Positions 35,106 through 44,115 are shown, numbered from the stretch's first letter. The stretch: DNA of 64,000 nt from Stenotrophomonas lactitubi (GCF_002803515.1 NZ_PHQX01000001.1:3782001-3846000); one strand, 5' to 3'. Program-made: numbers and translations. Notes: generated by a model from the sequence alone, not told the origin.

Positions 35106-35723
35106 ATGACCGAAGCCCACCTGTTCGTGATCGGCATCCTGCTGGCCTGGCTGGCCGGCATCCGCGTCTACCTCACCGTATTCGGCGTCGGCATCGCCGG
35201 CCTGCTCGGCTGGGTCGACCTGCCACCGGCACTGCAGGCCACCGAATCGTGGTGGGTGCTGGGCACGTCGGCGGTGCTGGCCATCGCCGAATTCTTCGCG
35301 GACAAGATTCCCGGCGTCGATTCAGCCTGGGACCTGGTGCAGACCCTGGCGCGCGTACCCGCCGGTGCCTTCCTCGCAGCAGCGACATTGTCACCCGATG
35401 GCGACCTGGGCACCGGTGCACTGGTGGCCGGCGCGGGCGTTGCGCTGGCCAGCCACGGCCTGAAGGCCGGCACCCGCGCCCTGCTCAACACATCGCCGGA
35501 GCCGGCCAGCAACTGGGTCGCCTCGGCGGCCGAAGATACCGTGGTGATCGGCGGGCTGGCGCTCGCGCTGGCGCATCCATGGATCGCGCTGGTGGTGGTG
35601 CTGGCCTGCAGCCTGGCCGGTGCATTGCTGGTCTGGCTGGTCTGGCGCACCCTGTGGAAAAGCGTGCGCTGGTTGGCACGTGGCGGCAGCGACGACGGAC
35701 AACGGCAACCCGGTACCGGCTGA
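35106..35723 (+). CDS. DUF4126 membrane protein
   Basis: A 205-residue inner-membrane protein: IGILLAWLAGIRVYLTVFG, then GTSAVLAIAEFFADKIPGVD, LVAGAGVALASHGLKAGTR and a C-terminal segment IALVVVLACSLAGALLVWLV. The FADKIPGVDSAWD motif and G-rich helices are those of DUF4126. The ATG at 35106 follows a GGAG. It is divergent from the coiled-coil/bactofilin/erpA operon and 44 nt before the REC-GGDEF-EAL gene. Function unknown. Confidence 0.85.
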   Translation: MTEAHLFVIGILLAWLAGIRVYLTVFGVGIAGLLGWVDLPPALQATESWWVLGTSAVLAIAEFFADKIPGVDSAWDLVQTLARVPAGAFLAAATLSPDGDLGTGALVAGAGVALASHGLKAGTRALLNTSPEPASNWVASAAEDTVVIGGLALALAHPWIALVVVLACSLAGALLVWLVWRTLWKSVRWLARGGSDDGQRQPGTG

Positions 35724-35767
35724 TCGGCGGGCTTGTCGCATAATGGCCGCGAACACCAGGAGCATCG

Positions 35768-37666
35768 ATGGCCGCAAACGAATCCGCCGCGGGCCCCCGC
35801 CCGGGACGCGCTGAAACCCCTCCGGCCGATCATTGGCAACGTTGGGCCGCCCCCTTGGCTGCGGCCACGCCTGCCGAGGCACCGCCGTCAGCGACCGTGC
35901 AGATGCCGGCCTCGTCAGCACCCAGCGACGGTACCCGACTGACTGCTCCGCCGCCGCTGCCCTCCGCCGCCGCACTGCCAGAGGCGGGCAACAATGACGT
36001 GGCGCCTGTCGACGCCGACTCGCCCTACCGCGTGCTGATCGTCGAAGACGACCGTGCCCAGGCGCTGTTCGCGCAGAGCGTGCTGCATGGCGCTGGCATG
36101 CAGGCGATCGTGCTCGGCGACGCCGATGGCGTGCAGCAGGCCATCCGCGAGCAACGCCCGGACCTGATCCTGATGGATCTGCACCTGCCCGGGCTGGATG
36201 GCATGCGGCTGACCGCGATGATCCGCCAGCAGCCCGGCATGCAGCTGCTGCCGATCGTATTCCTCAGCGGCGACCCGGACCCGGAGCGCCAGTTCGAAGT
36301 GCTCGACTGCGGTGCCGACGATTACCTGAGCAAGCCGATCCGGCCACGCCACCTGATCGCTGCGGTGGCCAACCGTATCCGCCGCGCACGCGCGCAGGCC
36401 GCGACCCTGCCGGGTGCCAACGGCGCACCGGCGACCAGCAACCCGGAAACCGGGCTGCCCACGCGCCACCACGTGCTGCAGCAGCTCAACGCAACGCTTG
36501 CCCAGCACGAACGCGGTGGCGTGTTCTTCGTGGAAATCTCCAGCGCGCTGGGCCTGCGCGAGCGCTACGGCTACGCGGCCTTCGAGCGGCTGATGGTGCA
36601 GGCCGGGCAACGCCTTGCCGAAGCTGGCCATCCGCACCTGTTGGCGCGCCTGAACGACAACAGCTTCCTGCTGCTGGCACGCAACACCGATGAGGAGAGC
36701 CTGGAAGCGATTGCCGGCACCCTGCGCGAGCAGCTGTCCGCGCGCGCCTTCGTGATCCGCGACGACGAATCGGTGCACCTGCGTGGTGTGGTCGGCTACG
36801 CGCCGCTGTCGCCGGGTTTCGACGATGCCAGCAGCGCCCTGGAAGCGGTCGAACGCACCACCCTGCAGGCACGCCTGCTCAGCGCCGGCGTGGCGGGCCA
36901 CGTGCACCGCCAGGTGACCACCGAGCAGGAGCATCTGGCGTTGCTGGAAGGCCAGCTGGAGCTCGCTTACCAGCCGATCGTCGCCGTCGCCGGCGGCAGC
37001 AGCGCGCAGTACCAGCTGCTGCTGCGCCTGCGCCGGGCCGATGGCAGCGTGCTGACCGCCGGCCAGGTGATTCCGGCGGCCGAAGCTGCCGGCCGCATCG
37101 CCGACCTCGACCAGCAGGTGCTGGAGCATGCGATGGGCCTGCTCGACCTGTATCGCCACGCCACCCAGCCGCTGAACCTGTTCGTCTCGCAGTCGCTGCG
37201 TACCCTGCAGCGCGATGCGTTCGCTGACTGGCTGCTGGAATCGCTGCAGCAACGTCGCCTGCCCGGCAGCGCGCTGGTGATCGACGTGCGCCTGCCCGAT
37301 GCGCTGATCCACACCGTGCCGTTGCAGCAGTTCTGCCAGCGCATGGCCAGCGTCGGCGTGCGCTTCTGCCTGAGCCAGTTCGAACCGGGCAGCGAAGCCC
37401 TTGCCCTGCTCACCCAGCTGCCGCTGTCGTTCGTGCGCATGGCCGCACGCTTTTCCAGCAGCCACTCCAACCCGGATACGCGCGAAGAACTGCGCCGATC
37501 GATCGAGCAGGCGCATGCAGCCGGCCTGCAGATCATCGGCCAGCAGATCGAGGATCCGCAGGCAGCGGCCGCGATGTGGGTCGGCGGTGTCGATTACATC
37601 CAGGGCAACATGGTGCAGTCGGCCGGCAGCGACCTGAACTTCGACTTCCACAACGCGGTGCTCTGA
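35768..37666 (+). CDS. REC-GGDEF-EAL protein with degenerate catalytic motifs (FimX-like)
   Basis: A 632-residue protein. After a proline-rich leader of about 80 residues comes a receiver domain with a plausible phospho-Asp (D137 in LILMDLHLPGLDG). A GGDEF domain follows whose signature is replaced by RLNDNSF (about residue 295), then an EAL domain in which the EAL motif is QLLLRL (416-420) although YQPI (401-404) is kept. Both enzyme sites appear inactive, so it is probably a c-di-GMP receptor of the FimX/Filp class that governs type IV pili. The ending DYIQGNMVQ...NFDF also resembles FimX. It is translationally coupled to the kinase gene (TGAGTG junction). Confidence 0.88.
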   Translation: MAANESAAGPRPGRAETPPADHWQRWAAPLAAATPAEAPPSATVQMPASSAPSDGTRLTAPPPLPSAAALPEAGNNDVAPVDADSPYRVLIVEDDRAQALFAQSVLHGAGMQAIVLGDADGVQQAIREQRPDLILMDLHLPGLDGMRLTAMIRQQPGMQLLPIVFLSGDPDPERQFEVLDCGADDYLSKPIRPRHLIAAVANRIRRARAQAATLPGANGAPATSNPETGLPTRHHVLQQLNATLAQHERGGVFFVEISSALGLRERYGYAAFERLMVQAGQRLAEAGHPHLLARLNDNSFLLLARNTDEESLEAIAGTLREQLSARAFVIRDDESVHLRGVVGYAPLSPGFDDASSALEAVERTTLQARLLSAGVAGHVHRQVTTEQEHLALLEGQLELAYQPIVAVAGGSSAQYQLLLRLRRADGSVLTAGQVIPAAEAAGRIADLDQQVLEHAMGLLDLYRHATQPLNLFVSQSLRTLQRDAFADWLLESLQQRRLPGSALVIDVRLPDALIHTVPLQQFCQRMASVGVRFCLSQFEPGSEALALLTQLPLSFVRMAARFSSSHSNPDTREELRRSIEQAHAAGLQIIGQQIEDPQAAAAMWVGGVDYIQGNMVQSAGSDLNFDFHNAVL

Positions 37667-39871
37667 GTGTCATCGACGGTCGCGCTGCTGGCGGTGCTGG
37701 CCCTGGCCATCATCGCCCTGCTGGTACTGGGCCTGCGATTGCGTTCGCGCAGTCACGCGCTGGCGGCACTGCAGCGCGACCGCATCACCCTGATCAGCGA
37801 GCGCGACCAGCTGCGGCGCACCACCGAGCGCCAGGGCCAGCTGGAACATCAGCTGCTGCAGGCCAAGCAGGCGGCCGAAGCGGCGGTGCTGGCCAAGGGC
37901 GAGTTCCTGGCCACCATGAGCCATGAGATCCGCACGCCGCTCAACGGCATCCTGCCGATGCTGGAGCTGATCGCCCGTGGTCCGCTCGGCGAGGACCAGC
38001 GGCAGATGCTGGCCACTGCCTCGGCCAGCTCGCAGCAGCTGCTGCGCATCGTCGATGACATCCTCGATTACTCGCGACTGGAAGCGCAGGCACTGGAACT
38101 GGAGATCACCAGCTTCAACCTGCGCGAACTGCTCGACGGCGTGGTGCAGCTGCTGCAGCGCGCCGCCGAAGCCAAGGGCCTGACGCTGAGCCTGCAACTG
38201 GATCCGGCCGTGCGCCTGCCGGTACGCGGCGACCCGGTGCGCCTGCGCCAGGTACTGGGCAACCTGCTGGCCAATGCCATCAAGTTCACCGCACGCGGCC
38301 AGGTGCAGCTGCGCGTGCAGCGGCTGGGCGAAGGCCCCGCCCAGCACCAGCTGCGTTTCGAAGTGGTCGACACCGGCATCGGCATCGATGAGGCCCAGCA
38401 GGCGCGGCTGTTCCAGTCCTTCAGCCAGGCCGACGCGTCCACCACACGCATCTACGGTGGCACCGGCCTGGGCCTGGCCATCTGCAAGCGCATCACCGAC
38501 CTGATGCATGGCGACATCGGCGTGCGGTCCACCCCGGGACAGGGGGCAACCTTCTGGTTCGAAATACCGCTGCTGAAGGTCCCCGGCGATCTGCCGGCGC
38601 TGGCACGCTCGCCGGCAGCGCTGCTGCTGTACACCGCCGATACGCAGCTGCAGCTACGCGTCGAACGCATCGCCGCGCACCACGGCCTGCAGGTGCAGCT
38701 GCTGGCCAGCATCGATGAGGCGATGGAACGCCTGCGTGCAGCGCCACGTCCGGGCCAGAGCACACCGGCATGGCTGCTGATCGACGCGCGCCAACGCCGC
38801 AACGGCGAGGCGGCCCTGCAGCGGGCCCTGGCCGAGCGCGGTGCCGACGACACGCTGCAGGTGCTGTGGCTGCAGGACGATCCGGTCACGCTGCGGCCGC
38901 GCCAGCAGCAGCTGCACAGCACATTCAACGATGCCGCCCTGCACGCGCTGCTGGCGCAGCCAACCGCCACCGCGCGTCCGGCAGCGCTGCTGGCCAACGC
39001 CGAAGATGCACAGCCGGCCGCTACGCTGCCGTCATTGGATCTGCGTGTCCTGCTGGTCGAGGACAATACGGTCAACCGGATGGTGGCCGAGCACCTGCTG
39101 CGGGTCTTCCAGTGCCAGGTGCGCAACGCCGCCGACGGCGAGCAGGCCCTCGCACTGTTGCGCGAAGGTGGAATCGACGTCGTGCTGATGGACTGCCAGA
39201 TGCCGGTGCTCGACGGCTACAGCGCAACACAGCACTGGCGCAGGGAAGAAGCCGATGCGGGGCGCACGCGGTTGCCGATCATCGCGATGACTGCGAATGC
39301 CATGGCGGGTGATCGCGAACGCTGCCTGCAGGCAGGCATGGACGACTATCTGTCCAAGCCGATCGCACGGGAGGCGCTGCATGCGTTGCTGCAACGTTGG
39401 GGCCGGGCATCCGCGGATCGCGCACATGCAGCGCTGCCGGAACCCGTGCAATTGCCCGCAGCGCCGAGCGCGCCCGACGGTGAAGGCCCGCGCGATGAAC
39501 GAGCACGCTCGATCCCGATTCCACAGCCGGTGCTTGATCGCAGCGTGCTGGATGAACTGCATGCGGTGATCGGCGATGCCGCTGCGCAGATCGTGACGGT
39601 ATTCCTGGAAGACGCACCGCAGCTGGTGCAGCAGTTGCAGCAGGCCGCGCAGGGCAACGACATCGAACGCCTGCAGGCGCTGTCGCACAGCCTGAAATCC
39701 TCCAGCGCCAACGTTGGTGCGCTGTCGCTGTCAGCAGTGGCGCGGCGGATCGAACACGAAGCCCGCAGTGGCAGCCTGCAGCGCCCTGCCGTGGCAGTGG
39801 CGCTGCTGGTGGCGGAGTTCGCCCGCGCACGCGTGGCGCTGACCGGCTATCTCGCCGGCCAGGCCCGCTGA
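37667..39871 (+). CDS. Hybrid sensor histidine kinase with HPt domain
   Basis: A 734-residue kinase starting at a GTG directly after the upstream stop codon. It has one N-terminal TM (VALLAVLALAIIALLVLGL), a coiled-coil linker and HisKA with H86 (MSHEIRTPLNG). The ATPase follows with N-box LGNLLANAIKFT, DTGIGID and GGTGLGLAICK. Then come a degenerate receiver (about 300-400), an active receiver with D509 (VVLMDCQMPVLDG) and the KP motif, and a C-terminal HPt domain with H674 (HSLKSSSANVGA). This is a full phosphorelay, similar in layout to RpfC. No sensory domain is visible, so input may come from the coupled REC-GGDEF-EAL protein; that is inference. Confidence 0.93.
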   Translation: MSSTVALLAVLALAIIALLVLGLRLRSRSHALAALQRDRITLISERDQLRRTTERQGQLEHQLLQAKQAAEAAVLAKGEFLATMSHEIRTPLNGILPMLELIARGPLGEDQRQMLATASASSQQLLRIVDDILDYSRLEAQALELEITSFNLRELLDGVVQLLQRAAEAKGLTLSLQLDPAVRLPVRGDPVRLRQVLGNLLANAIKFTARGQVQLRVQRLGEGPAQHQLRFEVVDTGIGIDEAQQARLFQSFSQADASTTRIYGGTGLGLAICKRITDLMHGDIGVRSTPGQGATFWFEIPLLKVPGDLPALARSPAALLLYTADTQLQLRVERIAAHHGLQVQLLASIDEAMERLRAAPRPGQSTPAWLLIDARQRRNGEAALQRALAERGADDTLQVLWLQDDPVTLRPRQQQLHSTFNDAALHALLAQPTATARPAALLANAEDAQPAATLPSLDLRVLLVEDNTVNRMVAEHLLRVFQCQVRNAADGEQALALLREGGIDVVLMDCQMPVLDGYSATQHWRREEADAGRTRLPIIAMTANAMAGDRERCLQAGMDDYLSKPIAREALHALLQRWGRASADRAHAALPEPVQLPAAPSAPDGEGPRDERARSIPIPQPVLDRSVLDELHAVIGDAAAQIVTVFLEDAPQLVQQLQQAAQGNDIERLQALSHSLKSSSANVGALSLSAVARRIEHEARSGSLQRPAVAVALLVAEFARARVALTGYLAGQAR

Positions 39872-39872
39872 A

Positions 39873-40343
39873 TCACTCTTCGAGCTTGCTCAGCAGGTAC
39901 TTGGGCTCACCGATGCGCTCGATCAGCTCCAGCTGGGTTTCCAGCCAGTCGATGTGCTCTTCCTCGGAGTCGAGGATCTTCACGAACAGCTGGCGGCTGA
40001 CGTAGTCGCCGACCGAATCGGCGTAGGCCACGGCCTCGCGCAGGGTGACCACGCCATCGCGTTCCAGCGACAGATCGCACTGCAGGATCTCGGTAGGGTT
40101 CTCACCGATGCGCAGCTTGCCCAGCGCCTGGAAGTTCGGCAGGCCTTCGAGGAACAGGATGCGATCGGCGAGCATGTCGGCATGCTTCATTTCCTCGATC
40201 GATTCCTTGTACTCGTGTTCGGCCAGCTCCTTGATACCCCAGTTCTTCAGCATCTTGGCGTGCAGGAAGTACTGGTTGATCGCGGTCAGCTCGTTGTAGA
40301 GGACCTTGTTGAGGAATTCGATGACCTTGGTGTCGCCCTTCAT
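39873..40343 (-). CDS. bfr: Bacterioferritin
   Basis: A 156-residue bacterioferritin. The ferroxidase ligands E18, E51, H54, E94, E127 and H130 all match the E. coli numbering, and M52, the haem ligand, is present (EEMKHADM). It stores iron in a 24-subunit cage. GGAG precedes the ATG at 40343. Its stop codon lies one base beyond the converging kinase gene. bfd, the reductase partner that releases iron, is 140 nt upstream in the same orientation, so the two may be separately controlled. Confidence 0.97.
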   Translation of the reverse strand: MKGDTKVIEFLNKVLYNELTAINQYFLHAKMLKNWGIKELAEHEYKESIEEMKHADMLADRILFLEGLPNFQALGKLRIGENPTEILQCDLSLERDGVVTLREAVAYADSVGDYVSRQLFVKILDSEEEHIDWLETQLELIERIGEPKYLLSKLEE

Positions 40344-40483
40344 GGGGATGCTCCTGCACGCTGAAATCGCGGGCACTGTAACGCCTTGCGCGCGCACGTG
40401 AAGGAACGCGAATCGTGCGCATTGGCCAGTGCGGCCCGCAATGAAGATCAGGAGAACGCAGCGTCAACGCGCTGCGAGACGAC

Positions 40484-40693
40484 TCAGGCGACCTGCGCCA
40501 GGCCCAGTACCGGCAACGGCAGATCGTGGGTGGCACGTGCCTTGGCCAGCAGATCACCGGCCATGTCCAGGCAGGAACCGCAGGTAGCGCCGCATCCGGT
40601 ACGCATGGTCAGCTCGGCCACCGACGTGACGCCATGGCTGGCGGCTTCGCGGATCTGATGGTCGGTAACACCGTTGCAGATGCAGACGTACAC
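40484..40693 (-). CDS. bfd: Bacterioferritin-associated ferredoxin
   Basis: A 69-residue [2Fe-2S] protein that reduces bacterioferritin to mobilise iron. The ligands are C4, C6, C38 and C41 (MYVCICNGVT and CGATCGSCL). A GTG start at 40693 gives the usual MYVC start; a TTG 18 bases upstream would add a non-family PWFPP segment. The intergenic region before it holds an inverted CGAGAATGGTT repeat that resembles Fur half-sites, in line with iron-starvation induction seen for bfd elsewhere. Confidence 0.9.
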   Translation of the reverse strand: MYVCICNGVTDHQIREAASHGVTSVAELTMRTGCGATCGSCLDMAGDLLAKARATHDLPLPVLGLAQVA

Positions 40694-40748
40694 GGGCGGG
40701 AACCAGGGCAACAGGCCAGTAGCGGCCTGGTCGCTATTCCAATGGAAA

Positions 40749-40786
40749 CGAGAATGGTTGTCAATCAGAGACCTGAACCATTCTCG
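40749..40786. promoter_or_regulatory. Fur-like inverted repeat upstream of bfd
   Basis: CGAGAATGGTT at 40749-40759 and its exact complement AACCATTCTCG at 40776-40786, 16 nt apart. The left part extends to CGAGAATGGTTGTCA, matching a 7-1-7 Fur site at 10 of 14 positions. It sits between the end of rppH and bfd. An alternative is a terminator of rppH, but no T-run follows. Confidence 0.6.
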
Positions 40787-40801
40787 ATACCGTTCAGCCC
40801 G

Positions 40802-41422
40802 TCAGGTGACCGGCCCCTCGCCCTGCGCCTTCTTCGGCCAGTACCCGTGGCTGCGGGGCCGCTTTCGCGGCCGGTCATGGCCAGCGGCATGGCCTGGCAT
40901 CCAGGCCTCGGCAGCGCTCTTGGGCATGGCACTGATGCCCTGCCCCGCCACCCCCTGGGCCAACGGCGCCAGATGTCGCAGGGCGCGCGCATAGACACCG
41001 CGCTTGAACACCACCACATGCTCCACCGGGTACCAGAAGTCGACCCAGCGCCAATGATCGAACTCGGGCGAGTCGGTATGGTCCAGGCTGACGTGGGCCT
41101 CGTCACCGGTCAGGCGCAGCAGGAACCAGACCTGCTTCTGGCCGATGCAGACCTGGCGTTCATTGCGGCGGATGGCACGCGCCGGCAGCTTGTAGCGCAG
41201 CCAGCCCGGTGTCGCCCCGAGCACTTCAACGTGCTCCGGCAACAGCCCGGTCTCTTCCTGCAGTTCACGATACATGGCCTCGACAGGCGTCTCGTCGGTG
41301 TTCATGCCACCCTGCGGGAACTGCCAGCCATCCCGGCGCACACGTCGTGCCCAGAACACCTGCCCGTCCTGCCGCATCAGCACGATGCCGACGTTCGGTC
41401 GATAGCCGTCCGGATCGATCAC
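40802..41422 (-). CDS. rppH: RNA pyrophosphohydrolase RppH
   Basis: A 206-residue Nudix hydrolase that removes pyrophosphate from 5'-triphosphate RNA and so starts mRNA decay. The N-terminus [17 protein letters not shown] and the WQFPQGG motif are diagnostic. The Nudix box runs G38-x5-E44-x7-R52-E53-L54-x-E56-E57. It starts at a GTG. The last 40 or so residues are basic and variable ([18 protein letters not shown]), longer than in E. coli and possibly RNA-contacting. It is upstream of bfd with a regulatory-looking gap between. Confidence 0.96.
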   Translation of the reverse strand: MIDPDGYRPNVGIVLMRQDGQVFWARRVRRDGWQFPQGGMNTDETPVEAMYRELQEETGLLPEHVEVLGATPGWLRYKLPARAIRRNERQVCIGQKQVWFLLRLTGDEAHVSLDHTDSPEFDHWRWVDFWYPVEHVVVFKRGVYARALRHLAPLAQGVAGQGISAMPKSAAEAWMPGHAAGHDRPRKRPRSHGYWPKKAQGEGPVT

Positions 41423-41500
41423 GATGCGGACTCCTAAGAAAATCTACTGGTTGGGACTATCCCATGCCGTCTGTCGGGCCACAAGCTCGATACAAAGGTG

Positions 41501-41529
41501 TTGACAGTCCTTGTACACATCAGCAGAAT
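41501..41529 (+). promoter_or_regulatory. Promoter of the tRNA-Met/tRNA-Gln unit
   Basis: A perfect -35 TTGACA at 41501-41506 is followed after 17 nt by CAGAAT (41524-41529), a four-of-six -10. Transcription would begin about 7-8 nt before the tRNA-Met. Confidence 0.75.
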
Positions 41530-41543
41530 AGCGGGCTCACCAA

Positions 41544-41620
41544 GGCTATGTAGCTCAGCCGGTTAGAGCACAGCACTCATAATGCTGGGGTCGGTGGTTC
41601 GAGTCCACCCATAGCCACCA
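41544..41620 (+). tRNA. tRNA-Met (CAT), elongator type
   Basis: A 77-nt cloverleaf: acceptor GGCTATG paired with CATAGCC, D-arm GCTC..GAGC, anticodon loop CTCATAA with CAT anticodon, T-arm GGTGGTTCGAGTCCACC, and encoded CCA. The strong first G-C pair and the lack of the three G-C pairs of initiator tRNA in the anticodon stem indicate the elongator form. Confidence 0.96.
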
Positions 41621-41678
41621 CACTGAAAATCAAGTTGTTTTTCAGCGTGAAGAGTGAGAAAATAGTTACACGTTACAT

Positions 41679-41752
41679 TGCCCCTTAGCCAAGCGGTAAG
41701 GCACCTGACTCTGACTCAGGCATCGGTGGTTCGAATCCATCAGGGGCAGCCA
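41679..41752 (+). tRNA. tRNA-Gln (CTG)
   Basis: A 74-nt cloverleaf: acceptor TGCCCCT/AGGGGCA, anticodon stem CCTGA/TCAGG with loop CTCTGAC (anticodon CTG), T-loop TTCGAAT, discriminator G and encoded CCA. It is 58 nt after tRNA-Met and shares its terminator. Confidence 0.96.
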
Positions 41753-41753
41753 A

Positions 41754-41801
41754 ATTAAACGCAAAAGGCCAGATCGAAAGATCTGGCCTTTTGCGTTTAA
41801 T
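41754..41801. terminator. Very long perfect terminator after tRNA-Gln
   Basis: A 22-bp perfect stem (GCAAAAGGCCAGATC in the left arm) with a GAAA loop, containing TTTT on the descending arm. It ends the tRNA transcript and, by symmetry, could also stop transcription from the minus strand. Confidence 0.92.
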
Positions 41802-41852
41802 CTGGTCACGCATTCCACGCCCCACCTTCGCCCGCCGCGCGCACCTGGAACA

Positions 41853-41877
41853 GGGAGTGCCAGCCGCTGGCCGGCAA
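41853..41877 (+). repeat. Degenerate SMAG REP
   Basis: GGAGTGCCAGCCGCTGGCCG and following bases match the GTAGTGCCGGCC subtype with changes in the GTAG tag and one arm. Confidence 0.55.
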
Positions 41878-41904
41878 CCTCGAAATGCACACCCCCAGAA
41901 CGAC

Positions 41905-41930
41905 AAAAGCCCGGCCGAAGCCGGGCTTTT
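41905..41930 (-). terminator. Rho-independent terminator of rplM-rpsI
   Basis: Stem AAAAGCCCGGC/GCCGGGCTTTT with a CGAA (TTCG on the minus strand) loop, followed on the minus strand by TTTTGTCG, 50 nt after the rpsI stop. Confidence 0.93.
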
Positions 41931-41979
41931 GCTTTTCCAACCAGCGGGCTCCCGAAGGAGCCCAGCCAGGCGCGGTAAA

Positions 41980-42372
41980 TCAGCGCTTGGAGAACTGGGT
42001 GGCGCGGCGGGCCTTGTGCAGACCGACCTTCTTACGTTCGACTTCGCGGGCATCGCGGGTCATGAAGCCGGCCTTGCGCAGCTCGGACTTCAGGGTTTCG
42101 TCGTACTCGACCAGAGCACGGGCGATGCCCAGACGGATCGCACCGGCCTGGCCGGTGGTGCCGCCGCCAGCGGCGGTGACCAGGATGTCGAAGCTCTCGG
42201 TGTTCTTGGTCAGCTCGAGCGGCTGGCGCACGATCATGCGAGCGGTCTCACGGCCGAAGAACTCGTCCAGCGGACGGCCATTGACGGTGATGTTGCCCGA
42301 ACCCTTGCGCAGGAACACGCGAGCGGTGGAGGACTTGCGGCGGCCAGTGCCGTAGTTTTGAGTGATAGCCAT
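41980..42372 (-). CDS. rpsI: 30S ribosomal protein S9
   Basis: A 130-residue S9: [20 protein letters not shown] at the start, [19 protein letters not shown] in the middle and the invariant basic tail ending QFSKR, which reaches the ribosomal P-site tRNA. It begins two bases after the rplM stop codon, so the pair is co-transcribed as in most bacteria. Confidence 0.99.
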   Translation of the reverse strand: MAITQNYGTGRRKSSTARVFLRKGSGNITVNGRPLDEFFGRETARMIVRQPLELTKNTESFDILVTAAGGGTTGQAGAIRLGIARALVEYDETLKSELRKAGFMTRDAREVERKKVGLHKARRATQFSKR

Positions 42373-42374
42373 GA

Positions 42375-42803
42375 TTAGATATCCAGAACCTGCGGCTGCT
42401 GTGCGGCGTGCGGATGCTCAGTGCCGGCGTAGACCTTGAGCTTGCGGTACATCTGGCGACCCAGCGTGCCCTTCGGCAGCATGCCCTTGACGGCGGTCTC
42501 GATCACGCGCTCCGGGTGGCGCTCAAGCGCCTGGGCGAGGGATTCGGTCTTCAGGTTGCCGATGTAACCGGTGAAACGGTGATACATCTTGTCCTGCAGC
42601 TTCTTGCCGGTGACGACAATCTTTTCTGCATTGATGACGACCAGGTAGTCGCCGGTATCAACGTGCGGGGTGTAGACCGGCTTGTGCTTGCCACGCAGAC
42701 GGCGGGCCAGCTCGGTGCAGAGACGGCCCAGGGTCTTGCCCTCGGCGTCGACGAGGTACCAGTCGCGCTGGACGGTCTCGTTCTTGGCAGTGAAAGTGCT
42801 CAT
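42375..42803 (-). CDS. rplM: 50S ribosomal protein L13
   Basis: A 142-residue L13: [53 protein letters not shown] and the [19 protein letters not shown] segment. It is the first gene of rplM-rpsI, divergent from coq7 across about 196 nt that must hold both promoters. Confidence 0.99.
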   Translation of the reverse strand: MSTFTAKNETVQRDWYLVDAEGKTLGRLCTELARRLRGKHKPVYTPHVDTGDYLVVINAEKIVVTGKKLQDKMYHRFTGYIGNLKTESLAQALERHPERVIETAVKGMLPKGTLGRQMYRKLKVYAGTEHPHAAQQPQVLDI

Positions 42804-42999
42804 GAAGAACTCTTGGTTAGGTCGGGCTCATTGCGGCGAAGGACTCGCCGGAACTCTGCCACGCGTTGTGAAAGGTGGAGCGTAAGGGGCGGCATTGTAC
42901 GCAGCTTGGCTGGCGGGTGCAACCCGGCTTCCGCCTCGGGTTGGCAGGGGGCCGGGGCCGGGCGAGAATCGGGCCTCCCCCGCTCCACGCCGTGCCGCC

Positions 43000-43644
43000 A
43001 TGACCGTGCTTCGCCAGACCACTCCGCTGGACCACCTACTGACCGAGGCGCAGCGCGCCCTGGACACGGTGTTCGGCAACCCACCGGCCAGCCGCCCCTA
43101 CCCGGCCACGGACACCGGCGAACCCGGCATGGACAGCGCGCAGCGTCGCCACGCGGCCGGGCTGATGCGCATCAACCATGTCGGCGAGGTCTGCGCCCAG
43201 GGCCTGTACTTCGGCCAGGCCGCGGTGGCGCGCGATCCGGCGACCCGCGAGCATCTGCTGGAAGCGGCCCAGGAAGAGACCGATCACCTGGCGTGGTGCG
43301 CCACCCGCCTGGGCGAGCTGGACAGCCGCCCGAGCCTGTTCAATCCGCTCTGGTACGCCGGCAGCTACACCATCGGCACCCTGGCCGGGCTGCGTGGCGA
43401 TGGCTGGAACCTGGGTTTCGTGGTCGAGACCGAGCGCCAGGTGGAAGCCCATCTGGACGAACACCTGGTCGACCTGCCGGCCGGCGACCTGCGCAGCCGC
43501 GCGGTCATCCGGGTGATGAAGGAAGACGAGGCCCGGCATGCCGAGCACGCCGAGCAGGCCGGCGCCCGCCGCCTGCCGTTCCCGATTCCCGGCGCGATGG
43601 CGCTGGCCTCCAAGGTGATGAAGACCATTGCCTACCGCATTTGA
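43000..43644 (+). CDS. coq7: 2-polyprenyl-3-methyl-6-methoxy-1,4-benzoquinone monooxygenase Coq7
   Basis: A 214-residue di-iron hydroxylase for the last ring hydroxylation of ubiquinone. Iron ligands lie in repeated E-x2-H motifs: [29 protein letters not shown] and [11 protein letters not shown]. The start [11 protein letters not shown] at 43000 gives the family length; codons further upstream belong to the divergent promoter region. The protein is probably membrane-associated through its amphipathic helices. Confidence 0.96.
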   Translation: MTVLRQTTPLDHLLTEAQRALDTVFGNPPASRPYPATDTGEPGMDSAQRRHAAGLMRINHVGEVCAQGLYFGQAAVARDPATREHLLEAAQEETDHLAWCATRLGELDSRPSLFNPLWYAGSYTIGTLAGLRGDGWNLGFVVETERQVEAHLDEHLVDLPAGDLRSRAVIRVMKEDEARHAEHAEQAGARRLPFPIPGAMALASKVMKTIAYRI

Positions 43645-43650
43645 GGGGGA

Positions 43651-43711
43651 GCCCCCACCAACGGTGGGGGCCTACCAAACCACACGGTGGGGCCCGACCG
43701 TTGGTCGGGCC
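43651..43711. repeat. Two REP palindromes after coq7
   Basis: GCCCCCACCAACGGTGGGGG plus CCTAC (43651-43675) and GGCCCGACC-GTT-GGTCGGGCC (43691-43711), between the convergent coq7 and SMR genes. They may act as a joint transcription end. Confidence 0.75.
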
Positions 43712-43716
43712 ACCTT

Positions 43717-44037
43717 TCAGTTGGGCGACACCAGCTTCAGGCCGATCACACCGGCCACGATCAGGCCCACGCAGGCCAGGCGTGCCGGCGAGGCGCTGTC
43801 GTTGAACAGATAGATGCCCAGCACCGTCACGCCCATGGCGCCGATGCCGGTCCAGATCGCATAAGCCGTGCCCACTGGAATGTTCTTCATCGCCTGGCTC
43901 ATCAGGTACAGGCTGATCAGGGCCGACACCACCGTCAGGGCGGTCGGCACGGGCTTGCTGAAACCTTCGGAGTACTTCATTCCAAGGGCGAATCCGATCT
44001 CGAACAGACCGGCCAGCAGCAGATAGATCCAGGGCAT
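43717..44037 (-). CDS. sugE: SMR family exporter, SugE/Gdx type
   Basis: A 106-residue four-TM small multidrug resistance protein. The essential membrane Glu is in LLLAGLFEIGFALGMKYSEG, and the SugE-type motif TAYAIWTGIGAMG follows in TM3. The protein ends in IGLKLVSPN. SugE/Gdx members are dual-topology guanidinium exporters. The ATG follows GGAG. Upstream, on the same strand, a strong terminator hairpin (44064-44100) and a folded segment (44116-44154) lie between speD and this gene, which suggests attenuation or a riboswitch. Confidence 0.9.
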   Translation of the reverse strand: MPWIYLLLAGLFEIGFALGMKYSEGFSKPVPTALTVVSALISLYLMSQAMKNIPVGTAYAIWTGIGAMGVTVLGIYLFNDSASPARLACVGLIVAGVIGLKLVSPN

Positions 44038-44063
44038 GGGTGGGGGCTCCTTACCTTTTTTGA

Positions 44064-44100
44064 GAAAAACGAAACGGCCCGGTGTTTTCACACCGGGCCG
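44064..44100 (-). terminator. Terminator between speD and the SMR gene
   Basis: An 11-bp stem CGGCCCGGTGT/ACACCGGGCCG with a GAAA loop on the minus strand, followed by TTTCGTTTTTCTC. It ends about 25 nt before the ribosome-binding site of the SMR gene, so it is either the end of speD or the expression platform of a leader. Confidence 0.88.
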
Positions 44101-44115
44101 TAGGTCGGTACATCG

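Noticed and set aside
41544..41752. Genomic-island insertion at the tRNA pair
   Set aside because: Both tRNAs are complete with intact 3' ends, followed directly by a terminator and rpsI; no integrase or partial tRNA duplicate is nearby.
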